From NCBI GenBank assembly GCA_028699365.1, contig JAQVUQ010000057.1:1-10541 (forward strand): a DNA stretch of 10,541 bases, in the 5' to 3' direction. Below, in pieces: positions 1-5,569 of the stretch; position 1 is the stretch's first letter, and each line of letters opens with the position of its first letter. The stretch is from a bacterium (GTDB lineage Bacteria > UBP13 > UBA5359). A program made the position numbers and the translations under genes. Below the pieces are notes generated by a model. It did no database searches. It was not told the DNA's origin and saw only the letters and a list, made by a program, of their open reading frames with translations.

Positions 1-18
1 CCGACGCTCTTCCGATCT
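1..18. other. Illumina sequencing adapter left at contig end
   Basis: Bases 2-18 read CGACGCTCTTCCGATCT, identical to the 3' end of the standard Illumina read-1 adapter. On the minus strand it reads AGATCGGAAGAGCGTCG, the familiar read-through adapter start. Base 1 does not match (the adapter has A there). The lpxA reading frame looks like a normal left-handed helix protein up to this junction and then becomes non-homologous in appearance (DRKS). Base 18 could be either genomic or adapter. This is a library or assembly artefact and not biology. Confidence 0.95.
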
Positions 19-131
19 GTTCTGTCGCCGATGACCGCATCCGGACCTACCACCGCATACGGGCCTATCTCGACATCCTGTCCCAATTCAGCCCCGGGAT
101 CTACTACAGCCAGCTTATCTATTTTCAGCAT
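19..131 (-). CDS. lpxA: UDP-GlcNAc (or UDP-GlcNAc3N) acyltransferase LpxA, N-terminal fragment
   Basis: Only the first ~38 codons are present, starting at ATG 131-129 and ending where adapter sequence begins. The translation starts MLKIDKLAVVDPGAELG and continues with VEIGPYAVVGPDAVIGD, showing the [LIV]-G-x4 hexapeptide rhythm of a left-handed parallel beta-helix, as expected at the N-terminus of LpxA. LpxA is the cytosolic enzyme that transfers the first acyl chain from acyl-ACP to the 3 position of UDP-GlcNAc, the first step of lipid A synthesis. The start overlaps the end of the upstream dehydrogenase gene by 17 bp, suggesting translational coupling. Placement next to the gnnA/gnnB-like pair suggests this LpxA may prefer the 3-amino sugar and form an amide, but specificity residues lie beyond the break. 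The hexapeptide pattern alone could also fit other acyltransferases; the locus makes LpxA the best call. Confidence 0.85.
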
Positions 132-1062
132 TATCTTTCACACCTTCCGTCTCGGACAGCTTTATAGTCTCGAGAATTCGGCAGGCAAGAGCCACGGCCC
201 GGCCGCCCTCCTGCCCGGATACCAACGGTTTGTCACCGCTACGGACGCATCGGAGAAACTGCAGCAGTTCCTCCTTCAAAGGTTCCGCCTCCCTGACAGG
301 TATACTCTCCGATGATCCGCCCCTGTGCATAAAGAGCTTCTGTCCCGGACAGTCCACTTCCAGACAGCCGTCCTCAAGAGTAATCTCCAATCGTCTGCTC
401 ACCCTGGAAGAGAGCCTGCTGGCGGTCACGCTGCATAAAGGGCCGCCGTCGAAAGAGAGAGTCGCCTGCACCAGATCCTCAAAGGGCGTTATCCTGCTCA
501 CACCTGCAGCATGCAGCGCATACCCGGCATTGCCGGCAAAGGCCAGCATCAGGTCCAGATCGTGTATCATGGCATCCATGACCACCCCTACATCCGCAAT
601 ACGCGGATTGTGGGAAAAGAGCCTCTGTGCCTGGATAAACACCGGCCGGTTTACAGCCGCAATCTCCAGAGCGGAGGCAACAGCCGGATTGAACCGTTCC
701 ACATGTCCTATCTGCAACCGCAGCCCTTTGTTCTCCGCCAGCAGCGTCAGTTCCCCGGCCTCGTCAGGGTCCAGAACGAAAGGCTTCTCCATCATGACAT
801 GAAGCCCTCTCTCCAGAGCCTGACGGCAAACGGCGGCATGGTATGCCGCCGGCACGACAATGGCCACGGCTTCGGCCAGGCCCATGAGTTCATCCATGGA
901 AGTCACAGCCGGAACGGCAAAGCTTCCGCCCAGAGCGGCGGCCTTGTCCGCATCAGCATCCATTATGCCCACGACCTCGGCCGCAGGAAGAGACGACAGT
1001 ATCCGGGCGTAATTGCGCCCGAAATGTCCGGCTCCGATTATGCCTATTCTAACCGGTTGCAT
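115..1062 (-). CDS. gnnA: Gfo/Idh/MocA-family sugar dehydrogenase, GnnA-like (UDP-GlcNAc 3-dehydrogenase)
   Basis: A 315-residue oxidoreductase. The N-terminal Rossmann fold shows IGIIGAGHFG with the GxGxxG glycines at 10, 12 and 15; the family EKP motif is at 92-94, and a MIHDLD segment (His167, Asp168, Asp170) sits where Gfo/Idh enzymes carry catalytic residues. In Acidithiobacillus ferrooxidans and Leptospira, GnnA oxidises the 3-hydroxyl of UDP-GlcNAc using NAD+, and the partner GnnB transaminates the ketone. Here the gene lies between a DegT-family aminotransferase and lpxA, which is the expected context for that pathway. The ATG at 1062 follows the aminotransferase by 25 bp; a GAGGG lies about 10 bases upstream, a rather distant ribosome binding site. 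The end overlaps lpxA by 17 bp. The dehydrogenase family is certain; UDP-GlcNAc 3-specificity is inferred from context, and another nucleotide sugar is possible. Confidence 0.82.
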   Translation of the reverse strand: MQPVRIGIIGAGHFGRNYARILSSLPAAEVVGIMDADADKAAALGGSFAVPAVTSMDELMGLAEAVAIVVPAAYHAAVCRQALERGLHVMMEKPFVLDPDEAGELTLLAENKGLRLQIGHVERFNPAVASALEIAAVNRPVFIQAQRLFSHNPRIADVGVVMDAMIHDLDLMLAFAGNAGYALHAAGVSRITPFEDLVQATLSFDGGPLCSVTASRLSSRVSRRLEITLEDGCLEVDCPGQKLFMHRGGSSESIPVREAEPLKEELLQFLRCVRSGDKPLVSGQEGGRAVALACRILETIKLSETEGVKDNAENR

Positions 1063-1087
1063 TGAGATAATACCCTCGGCATATCAA

Positions 1088-2200
1088 TTAACCTTTATTC
1101 GGAGGCCAATCTCCGACCACTTCGATTATCCTGTCTATCTCCCGCTTTTCCAGCAAAGGATGGACGGGAAGAGATACTACTTGAGAGGATAGATCCTCTG
1201 CCACCGGGCAACGGCAGTCACCGTAGCCCAGTTCCTCGTACAGCGGCTGGCGATAAGACGGTCGCGGATAAAAGAGGCCGTAGCCTATGCCCTCTCTCTC
1301 CAAATGCTTCAGCAGATCGTCCCTGCCTTCCGGCACTTTGATCGTATACTGATTGAAAGCATGGCAGCAGCCCTCCGGCACCCTGGGAGCGACCACGCCG
1401 GAAAGGCCGGCCAGGCCCTGTGTCAGGCCGGCGGCGTTGGCGGATCTGGCGTTTATGAAATCATCCAGATCCTCCAGTTGGGTAGAACCGATGACGGCGG
1501 CAATATTGGTCATGCGATAGTTGTAGCCCAGGACTTCATGCTGATAGCGCACGGCCGAACCGTGATTCACCAGTAACCGGCAGCGCTCTGCCAGCTCTTT
1601 GTCCGAGGTCAGGACCATACCACCCTCGCCGCAGGTCATGTTCTTGGTAGGATAGAAACTAAAGGCCGAAAGCAGGCCGATACTCCCCACCATCTTTCCC
1701 TTATACGATGCCCCGTGTGCCTGGGCACAATCCTCGATAACGGTCAGGCCGTATTCGGCCGCCACATCGAGTATGGCATCCATATCGCAAGGCAGACCGA
1801 AGAGATGGACCACCAGCACGGCCTTGGCCCCGGGGTGCTCTTCAGCCGCTCGGCGAACCGCCTGGGCATCCAGGTTGTAGGTATCCGGATCGACATCGGC
1901 GAAGACGGCCCTGGCTCCACAGTAGAGCACGGCATTGCTGGTGGCGATAAATGTAAACGGAGTGGTGATGACTTCATCTCCCGGACCTATGCCGGCAGCC
2001 AGCAGCGCCACATGCAGCGCCGTCGTCCCGGAGGAGGTGGCAATGCCTTCTGCGGCACCTGTATACCCGGCAAAAGCCTGCTCAAAGTTGCGCACCTCGG
2101 TTCCCGAAGCGATAAAGCCGCTTCCAAGAACGTCCATTACCCGGGCTTTGGTTCTCTCCGATATATTGGGTCTGGCTATAGGAATGGAGATTTCAGGCAT
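1088..2200 (-). CDS. gnnB: DegT/DnrJ/EryC1/StrS-family PLP aminotransferase, GnnB-like
   Basis: A 370-residue sugar aminotransferase of fold-type I. The PLP-binding lysine is Lys186 in the [13 protein letters not shown] segment, the pyridine-binding aspartate is Asp157 in EDCAQAHGA, and SSGTTALH (56-63) and [12 protein letters not shown] (80-91) are the usual phosphate and substrate-site segments. GnnB uses glutamate to aminate the 3-keto sugar made by GnnA, giving UDP-2-acetamido-3-amino-2,3-dideoxyglucose. I place the start at ATG 2200-2198 ([12 protein letters not shown]) and not at the in-frame ATG at 2275: the shorter form begins where the family begins, has GGAG seven bases upstream, and overlaps the fabZ stop by only 8 bp (ATGCCTGA). 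The longer form would add 25 residues lying inside fabZ. Family assignment is very firm; the exact sugar substrate is inferred from the adjacent gnnA-like gene and lpxA. Confidence 0.83.
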   Translation of the reverse strand: MPEISIPIARPNISERTKARVMDVLGSGFIASGTEVRNFEQAFAGYTGAAEGIATSSGTTALHVALLAAGIGPGDEVITTPFTFIATSNAVLYCGARAVFADVDPDTYNLDAQAVRRAAEEHPGAKAVLVVHLFGLPCDMDAILDVAAEYGLTVIEDCAQAHGASYKGKMVGSIGLLSAFSFYPTKNMTCGEGGMVLTSDKELAERCRLLVNHGSAVRYQHEVLGYNYRMTNIAAVIGSTQLEDLDDFINARSANAAGLTQGLAGLSGVVAPRVPEGCCHAFNQYTIKVPEGRDDLLKHLEREGIGYGLFYPRPSYRQPLYEELGYGDCRCPVAEDLSSQVVSLPVHPLLEKREIDRIIEVVGDWPPNKG

Positions 2201-2636
2201 TTGCTTCTCCATCTTCAACCAGGGCAAAGATAAGCTCTCCCTCGGCGGCAACCTGTCCATCAACTTTGGCTTCAACCCAGACTTTGCCGATATTGCCCCT
2301 GTTCTTGAGTAGAGTCACCTCGGTAACCATCTGATCTCCGGGCAGAACGGTACGTCTGAAGCGTATCTTATCCATACCGCCGAAGTAAGCCAGCTTCCCT
2401 TCGTTCCCGGTCATGGACAGCAACAGAACACCGCCCACCTGAGCCATGGCCTCGACCACCAGCACGCCGGGCATGACGGGATGTCCGGGGAAATGACCGT
2501 TGAAGAAATCCTCATTGACGGTAACGTTTTTGATTCCCATCGCTCTCTTGCCGGGCTCGAGTTCCATTATCCGGTCTACGAGAAGAAAGGGATAACGGTG
2601 AGGCAATATCCTCTTAATGGCATTGATATCAAGCAA
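2193..2636 (-). CDS. fabZ: 3-hydroxyacyl-ACP dehydratase FabZ
   Basis: A hotdog-fold dehydratase of about 147 residues that removes water from 3-hydroxyacyl-ACP in fatty-acid elongation. It competes with lipid A synthesis for 3-hydroxyacyl-ACP and is commonly encoded beside lpxC/lpxA. It shows [14 protein letters not shown] near the N-terminus and the catalytic segment [21 protein letters not shown], with catalytic His48 and Glu62 in this numbering. The start is ambiguous: a GTG at 2645, a TTG at 2639 and a TTG at 2636 are in frame. AGGAG at 2649-2645 is too close for the GTG but lies 5 and 8 bases before the two TTGs, and the 2636 start gives the family-typical LDIN beginning. With it, the gene overlaps the lpxC stop by 8 bp (TTGCTTGA), the same overlap length as at its own 3' end with the aminotransferase gene. 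Confidence 0.93.
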   Translation of the reverse strand: MLDINAIKRILPHRYPFLLVDRIMELEPGKRAMGIKNVTVNEDFFNGHFPGHPVMPGVLVVEAMAQVGGVLLLSMTGNEGKLAYFGGMDKIRFRRTVLPGDQMVTEVTLLKNRGNIGKVWVEAKVDGQVAAEGELIFALVEDGEANA

Positions 2637-3456
2637 CAAACTCACTCCTCTCCATAAAAGCTACAGCCATCTCCACGTGTTGAAAATGGCCGGATTTTAT
2701 TCCGACAAAGGTGGCCAGGGGCACTCCACCCAGCAGGGCCAGATCTCCAATCATATCAAGCAGCTTATGCCTGGCCGGCTCATCGGCAAACCTCAGCGGG
2801 ACCGAACACCCCTCGGGGCCGAATATCAGAGCGTTGTCAAGACTCCCCCCCAGGGCCAGCCCCTGCCTGAGCAGCGCCTCCACCTCTTCCCGAAAGCCGA
2901 AGGTTCTGGCCGGAGCCACCTGCTCCGCCAGGGCGGGATCGTCATAATCGACGGCCACCCGCTGCGCCCCGATATAGGGGAAGTTGACCAGCACTTCCAG
3001 GCTGTATTCAACAGCAGGGAAGGCGCACATAACCGCTTCACCCGAAACAAGCCATACAGGCTCGGTTAGCCGAAGAACTCTTCGTGCCGCATCCAGGTCG
3101 CGGATAGATGCCTGCCGCAACAATCCGATAAAGGGAAGTGCACTGCCGTCAAGTATGGGAATCTCTTCACCGTCCAGCTCGACGGTGAGATTATCTATTC
3201 CCAATATGCTCAGCGCGGCTAAAAGGTGCTCCACCGTCGCCACCCTGGCGCCATCCCGCTCCAGAGTAGTTCCTCTGCGAGTGGATGAAACGAAAGAGTA
3301 CGAAGCCGGGACCGCCTTCCCCCCAAGATCGATCCGCACAAAATTAATCCCGCTGCCTTCGCAAGCGGGGTTAAAGGTAGCTCTTACCATCCGGCCTGTA
3401 TGAATGCCTATACCCTCAACGCATACGGGCCTGACGATAGTTCTTTGAGAGTACAT
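2629..3456 (-). CDS. lpxC: UDP-3-O-acyl-N-acetylglucosamine deacetylase LpxC
   Basis: The zinc-dependent cytosolic deacetylase that catalyses the first committed step of lipid A synthesis; 275 residues, a little shorter than E. coli LpxC (305). The expected active site is complete: VEHLLAAL with Glu76 and zinc ligand His77, GSALPF after the ILD segment (101-109), HKLLDMIGD with zinc ligands His230 and Asp234 and Lys231, and the late catalytic histidine His257 in KSGHFQH. The N-terminus [21 protein letters not shown] aligns well with E. coli LpxC, so ATG 3456-3454 is the right start. No ribosome binding site precedes it; a consensus -10 element ends six bases upstream, so the mRNA is predicted to be leaderless. 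The gene heads the downstream set fabZ-gnnB-gnnA-lpxA and is separated from lpxD by an inserted cassette. Confidence 0.96.
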   Translation of the reverse strand: MYSQRTIVRPVCVEGIGIHTGRMVRATFNPACEGSGINFVRIDLGGKAVPASYSFVSSTRRGTTLERDGARVATVEHLLAALSILGIDNLTVELDGEEIPILDGSALPFIGLLRQASIRDLDAARRVLRLTEPVWLVSGEAVMCAFPAVEYSLEVLVNFPYIGAQRVAVDYDDPALAEQVAPARTFGFREEVEALLRQGLALGGSLDNALIFGPEGCSVPLRFADEPARHKLLDMIGDLALLGGVPLATFVGIKSGHFQHVEMAVAFMERSEFVA

Positions 3457-3572
3457 GGCAAGATTATAGCATACGCCCGTAAGAGCTGTAAACCGGCTTT
3501 GGGCTTAACTTCACAGCTTTATAGCTGTTATGGGCGCATAGGACTTATCACAGTCTCTCGATCTTAAACTTA
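3457..3572. repeat. Junction between cassette and lpxC: direct repeats and small hairpin
   Basis: Apart from the lpxC promoter, this 116-bp stretch holds two copies of ACTTATCACAG, at 3543-3553 and 3568-3578 (25-bp period; the second overlaps the stop codon of the last cassette gene), and a shortened third, ACTTCACAG at 3508-3516. A hairpin ACAGCT-TTAT-AGCTGT lies at 3513-3528. No thymine run follows the hairpin in the direction of transcription, so it is a poor intrinsic terminator. I see no terminator for the cassette and no coding potential here. Confidence 0.6.
3463..3492 (-). promoter_or_regulatory. Candidate sigma-70-type extended -10 promoter for lpxC operon
   Basis: Read on the minus strand: -35 TTTACA (3492-3487, five of six to consensus), 18-bp spacer, -10 TATAAT (3468-3463, perfect) preceded by TGC, an extended -10 TGN. 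Six bases (cttgcc) separate TATAAT from the lpxC ATG, so the usual start point seven bases after the hexamer is the A of the start codon. This would give the lpxC-fabZ-gnnB-gnnA-lpxA set its own transcription, independent of the cassette and lpxD upstream. Motif match is seen directly; activity is inferred. Confidence 0.72.
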
Positions 3573-4007
3573 TCACAGGTGGTGGATTTCCAGGTCGCGC
3601 CACTTCTTACAAAGGTACTCAGCAACTAGACGGCGGTGACAATGATCAGGCGTAGCCTCACTGCACAACAAACAGCCGCCCTCTATTAACTTCTTATCAA
3701 GCATTGCCTCCACATGGCGTGCGGACATTAAAGCTAAAAACTGTTCCTCATAAACAGACCAATCACCAGAATTTTTCTTATATGCATCGAGAATGTCTTG
3801 AGTAGGAGTCAATTCGGGTAAATGAACATAACCTATATTACAAATCTGGCTGAGAAAAAATTTTAAATCATTCTTTTTTGTGAAACCGGCGAGCTGTGAT
3901 ACATTATTTAGCCGTACATCCACAATGCGCTTAAGGCCAGGCTGTCTGAGGCAATAAAAAAACTGCTCAGCGCTTTTCTTAGTGAAGCCAATGGTAAATA
4001 CCTTCAT
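3573..4007 (-). CDS. DUF488-family protein, short form (cassette gene 3)
   Basis: A 144-residue DUF488-family protein of unknown function. The opening MKVFTIGFTKK matches the family TIGhSn start in altered form; DVR at 30-32 and the C-terminal cysteine motif are kept: LLCSEATPDHCHRR with Cys115, Glu117, Cys123, His124 and Arg125. That C-x-E...C-H-R signature is the hallmark of the family and looks like a catalytic or ligand-binding site. It is a divergent paralogue of the gene directly upstream, with which it overlaps by 4 bp (ATGA), so the two are probably translated together and may form a heteromer. It lacks the DVRSxPxSR segment of the upstream copy (here VRLNNVSQLAG), suggesting division of labour. 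Base composition is AT-richer than the flanking lipid A genes. Family assignment is firm; any activity is unknown. Confidence 0.85.
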   Translation of the reverse strand: MKVFTIGFTKKSAEQFFYCLRQPGLKRIVDVRLNNVSQLAGFTKKNDLKFFLSQICNIGYVHLPELTPTQDILDAYKKNSGDWSVYEEQFLALMSARHVEAMLDKKLIEGGCLLCSEATPDHCHRRLVAEYLCKKWRDLEIHHL

Positions 4008-4609
4008 AGAGCAGCGATCCTCTTAACTTTATTCATGCTTTCATCTTTGTAGGCAACACGATCCCCTTGGATTGAATAAGCTTTCGCGACAAACTCCTCA
4101 CGCTCCCTGAACAAATCACCAGCAGGAAGTTTACACGCTACCAACAAACGTGATTCCATGTCCTGATGCCTTTCAAGAGAGCCATTAGCTTGGATATGGC
4201 TGATCAGAACACCTTTTTCACAAAGCTTGCGTGCTACCAATAATGCTCGATGACAAACAAGTGGATCTTTTTCTGCACACATGAGCACAATCCGATAACG
4301 ATCCATGCCTCGCATTATACGCTTAATTCCCTCTGCAAAGCTTGGCTCTTGTGCTAACCTATCATATTGGACCTTACCTTGCTCATAGCACGCATAATTC
4401 TTACTTCGTGCTCCCAGTTCATCACCAAGAAAAACATAAGCGATGCCGGCATCAGTCAGAGCGCTCTTAATTGCATCCTTTGAATATTGAGTCGCATAGC
4501 GACTATACGGATGCGATCGAACATCGCCAAGAGCCGTAATGTCATGCTTTCGAAGCAATTCGATAAAAGTTTGAATATTGTGATTTGAGTGACCGATAGT
4601 ATATATCAT
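4004..4609 (-). CDS. DUF488-family protein, canonical form (cassette gene 2)
   Basis: A DUF488-family protein of 201 residues from ATG 4609-4607. It begins MIYTIGHSNH, carries GDVRSHPYSRY at 28-38 and LMCAEKDPLVCHR at 109-121 (Cys111, Glu113, Cys119, His120, Arg121), the family's most conserved segments. A C-terminal extension of about 40 residues after the core is charged and has no recognisable motif. A GTG at 4618 would give a 204-residue form overlapping the upstream stop by 4 bp (GTGA); I prefer the ATG because GGGTGA lies five to six bases before it and the protein then starts where the family does. The 3' end overlaps the next DUF488 gene by ATGA. The family's biochemical function is not established to my knowledge. 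Its company with an OB-fold protein hints at nucleic acid or nucleotide substrates; this is inference only. Confidence 0.87.
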   Translation of the reverse strand: MIYTIGHSNHNIQTFIELLRKHDITALGDVRSHPYSRYATQYSKDAIKSALTDAGIAYVFLGDELGARSKNYACYEQGKVQYDRLAQEPSFAEGIKRIMRGMDRYRIVLMCAEKDPLVCHRALLVARKLCEKGVLISHIQANGSLERHQDMESRLLVACKLPAGDLFREREEFVAKAYSIQGDRVAYKDESMNKVKRIAAL

Positions 4610-4614
4610 GGTCT

Positions 4615-5313
4615 TCACCCGAATCGCTCTTGATAAAGCACAGCAGCTATCAGTTTATAGAAAAAGCCTTGGTAGGGATCACTTAAACTGACGCATATCA
4701 CCGGGCGCTGTATTTCATATTGTCCATCCGGCTGATTAAGATAGCTACTCTTTACAACTGGGTCAGTTATATCCATACGATAAATGGTATCACGGTAAAT
4801 AACTTCGCCTCTTACAGCACGTTTAGAATCAGAATACTCAGGTGCTTTGCGGCCCACTAAAAGTCGTAAAGAATCAACAGCAATAAGATACAGTGATATA
4901 CCATTTTCCTGTCCAATAGCAATACGGTTGTTGAAACCGGAATAGCTTCCTGCACCAACACCCCACAGTGTATTCGGATTATCCAACCAATCTCCTATGT
5001 CTTTCCAAGCAAGTTTTCCTTGGTTTACCCAATAACGTTCAGTATCAATCAAATGATTTTCGCATTGGTGGGATAAAGGTTGAGAGCACTTACATTGTAT
5101 CTGAAAAATATCGAGCAATTGAGGCTCTTGCCCATTTTCATAACAATATTCTTCTTCGGAAACTTCATGCGTAGACCGATTACTGACTGGACGCACCCAT
5201 TCACCTGGTTCGCCATTTCGCCATTCTTTGCCCGCAATACAGCGCCCGGAAGTCTTTCGGGAGTTTGCGAAACATACGATAGTCTTGATGTATTTCACAA
5301 AAACCGTCTCCAT
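4615..5313 (-). CDS. Dual OB-fold-type protein (cassette gene 1)
   Basis: A 232-residue protein that I recognise as resembling the 'dual OB domain-containing' proteins often found beside DUF488 genes; this is recollection of family pattern, not a search. Features seen: IKTIVCFANSRKTSGRCIAGKE near the N-terminus, EWVRPVSNR around residues 38-46, EPQLLDIFQI near 63-72, then a second half with GISLYLIAVDSLRLLV and MDITDPVV and a closing VSLSDPYQGFFYKLIAAVL. The pattern suggests two beta-barrel halves; no signal peptide or membrane segment is visible, so it should be cytosolic. The ATG at 5313 has no clear ribosome binding site; a GTG at 5298 has GGAG nine bases upstream and gives the usual KYIKTIVC start, so the shorter form is possible. 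It leads the cassette and overlaps or abuts the DUF488 gene. Binding partner and role are unknown. Confidence 0.72.
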   Translation of the reverse strand: METVFVKYIKTIVCFANSRKTSGRCIAGKEWRNGEPGEWVRPVSNRSTHEVSEEEYCYENGQEPQLLDIFQIQCKCSQPLSHQCENHLIDTERYWVNQGKLAWKDIGDWLDNPNTLWGVGAGSYSGFNNRIAIGQENGISLYLIAVDSLRLLVGRKAPEYSDSKRAVRGEVIYRDTIYRMDITDPVVKSSYLNQPDGQYEIQRPVICVSLSDPYQGFFYKLIAAVLYQERFG

Positions 5314-5359
5314 GCAGATAATTCTATCAATCGTTTTTATTGCAACCTATCTGACAATA

Positions 5360-5388
5360 ATCATACCACCGCAAAAGCCTATCTGCAA
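5360..5388 (-). promoter_or_regulatory. Candidate promoter for the three-gene cassette, with CAGATAGG repeats
   Basis: On the minus strand, a -10 TATGAT (5365-5360) preceded by TGG (extended -10) lies 17 bp after a weak -35 TTGCAG (5388-5383). The predicted transcript begins about 40 bases before the ATG at 5313. The octamer CAGATAGG occurs twice in direct orientation, at 5385-5378 overlapping the -35 and at 5353-5346 at the predicted start point, 32 bp apart (about three helical turns), a geometry suitable for a repressor. Promoter motif is modest; regulation is inferred. Confidence 0.45.
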
Positions 5389-5430
5389 ATCGCCCATGCT
5401 CTCCGTCCATATAGTTTTATACGCTCGTCT

Positions 5431-5490
5431 ATACAACTTCCCAGGCAACTATTCTAAAATATCGAATAGTTGCCTGGAAATACAACTTCC
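5431..5490. repeat. Perfect 14-bp palindrome arms flanked by 11-bp direct repeats
   Basis: Arms CCAGGCAACTATTC (5441-5454) and GAATAGTTGCCTGG (5464-5477) are perfect inverted repeats around a 9-base AT-rich centre. The whole is framed by ATACAACTTCC at 5431-5441 and 5480-5490, perfect direct repeats (the first shares one base with the left arm). No thymine run follows on either strand, so this is not a standard intrinsic terminator. It lies between lpxD and the cassette, about 40 bases upstream of the candidate cassette promoter. It could be an operator, a recombinase core site, or a very small inserted element with target duplication. Confidence 0.75.
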
Positions 5491-5569
5491 TATCAGTGTT
5501 TTAACATAGCATCGCCGAAAGAAGAAAAAAACATCTGATCAATAGCCAAAACACAGACTACTTATCCCC

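Larger units (their letters stand above)
5314..5569. other. Non-coding junction between lpxD and the cassette
   Basis: These 256 bases carry no convincing gene. They hold the candidate cassette promoter and the palindrome/direct-repeat element listed separately. Just past the lpxD stop, the minus strand has TGATCA followed by a run of seven thymines around 5531-5524 (plus strand aaaaaaa-like tract near 5525-5531), which might weakly terminate lpxD transcription, though the stem is too short to be persuasive. The stretch is AT-rich compared with lpxD. Confidence 0.5.

Noticed and set aside
230-1065. Long plus-strand frames opposite the dehydrogenase gene
   Set aside because: They are antisense shadows of a well-supported Gfo/Idh gene and have no recognisable domain.
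2201-2275. N-terminal extension of the aminotransferase from ATG 2275
   Set aside because: It would be encoded entirely within fabZ, extends beyond the usual family start, and a well-placed GGAG supports the ATG at 2200.
3513-3528. Intrinsic terminator for the DUF488 cassette
   Set aside because: The stem is only six base pairs and no uridine run follows it in the direction of transcription.
5080-5509. Plus-strand frames running into the palindrome region
   Set aside because: They partly overlap the dual-OB gene in antisense, have no ribosome binding site or domain, and their ends fall in non-coding repeats.
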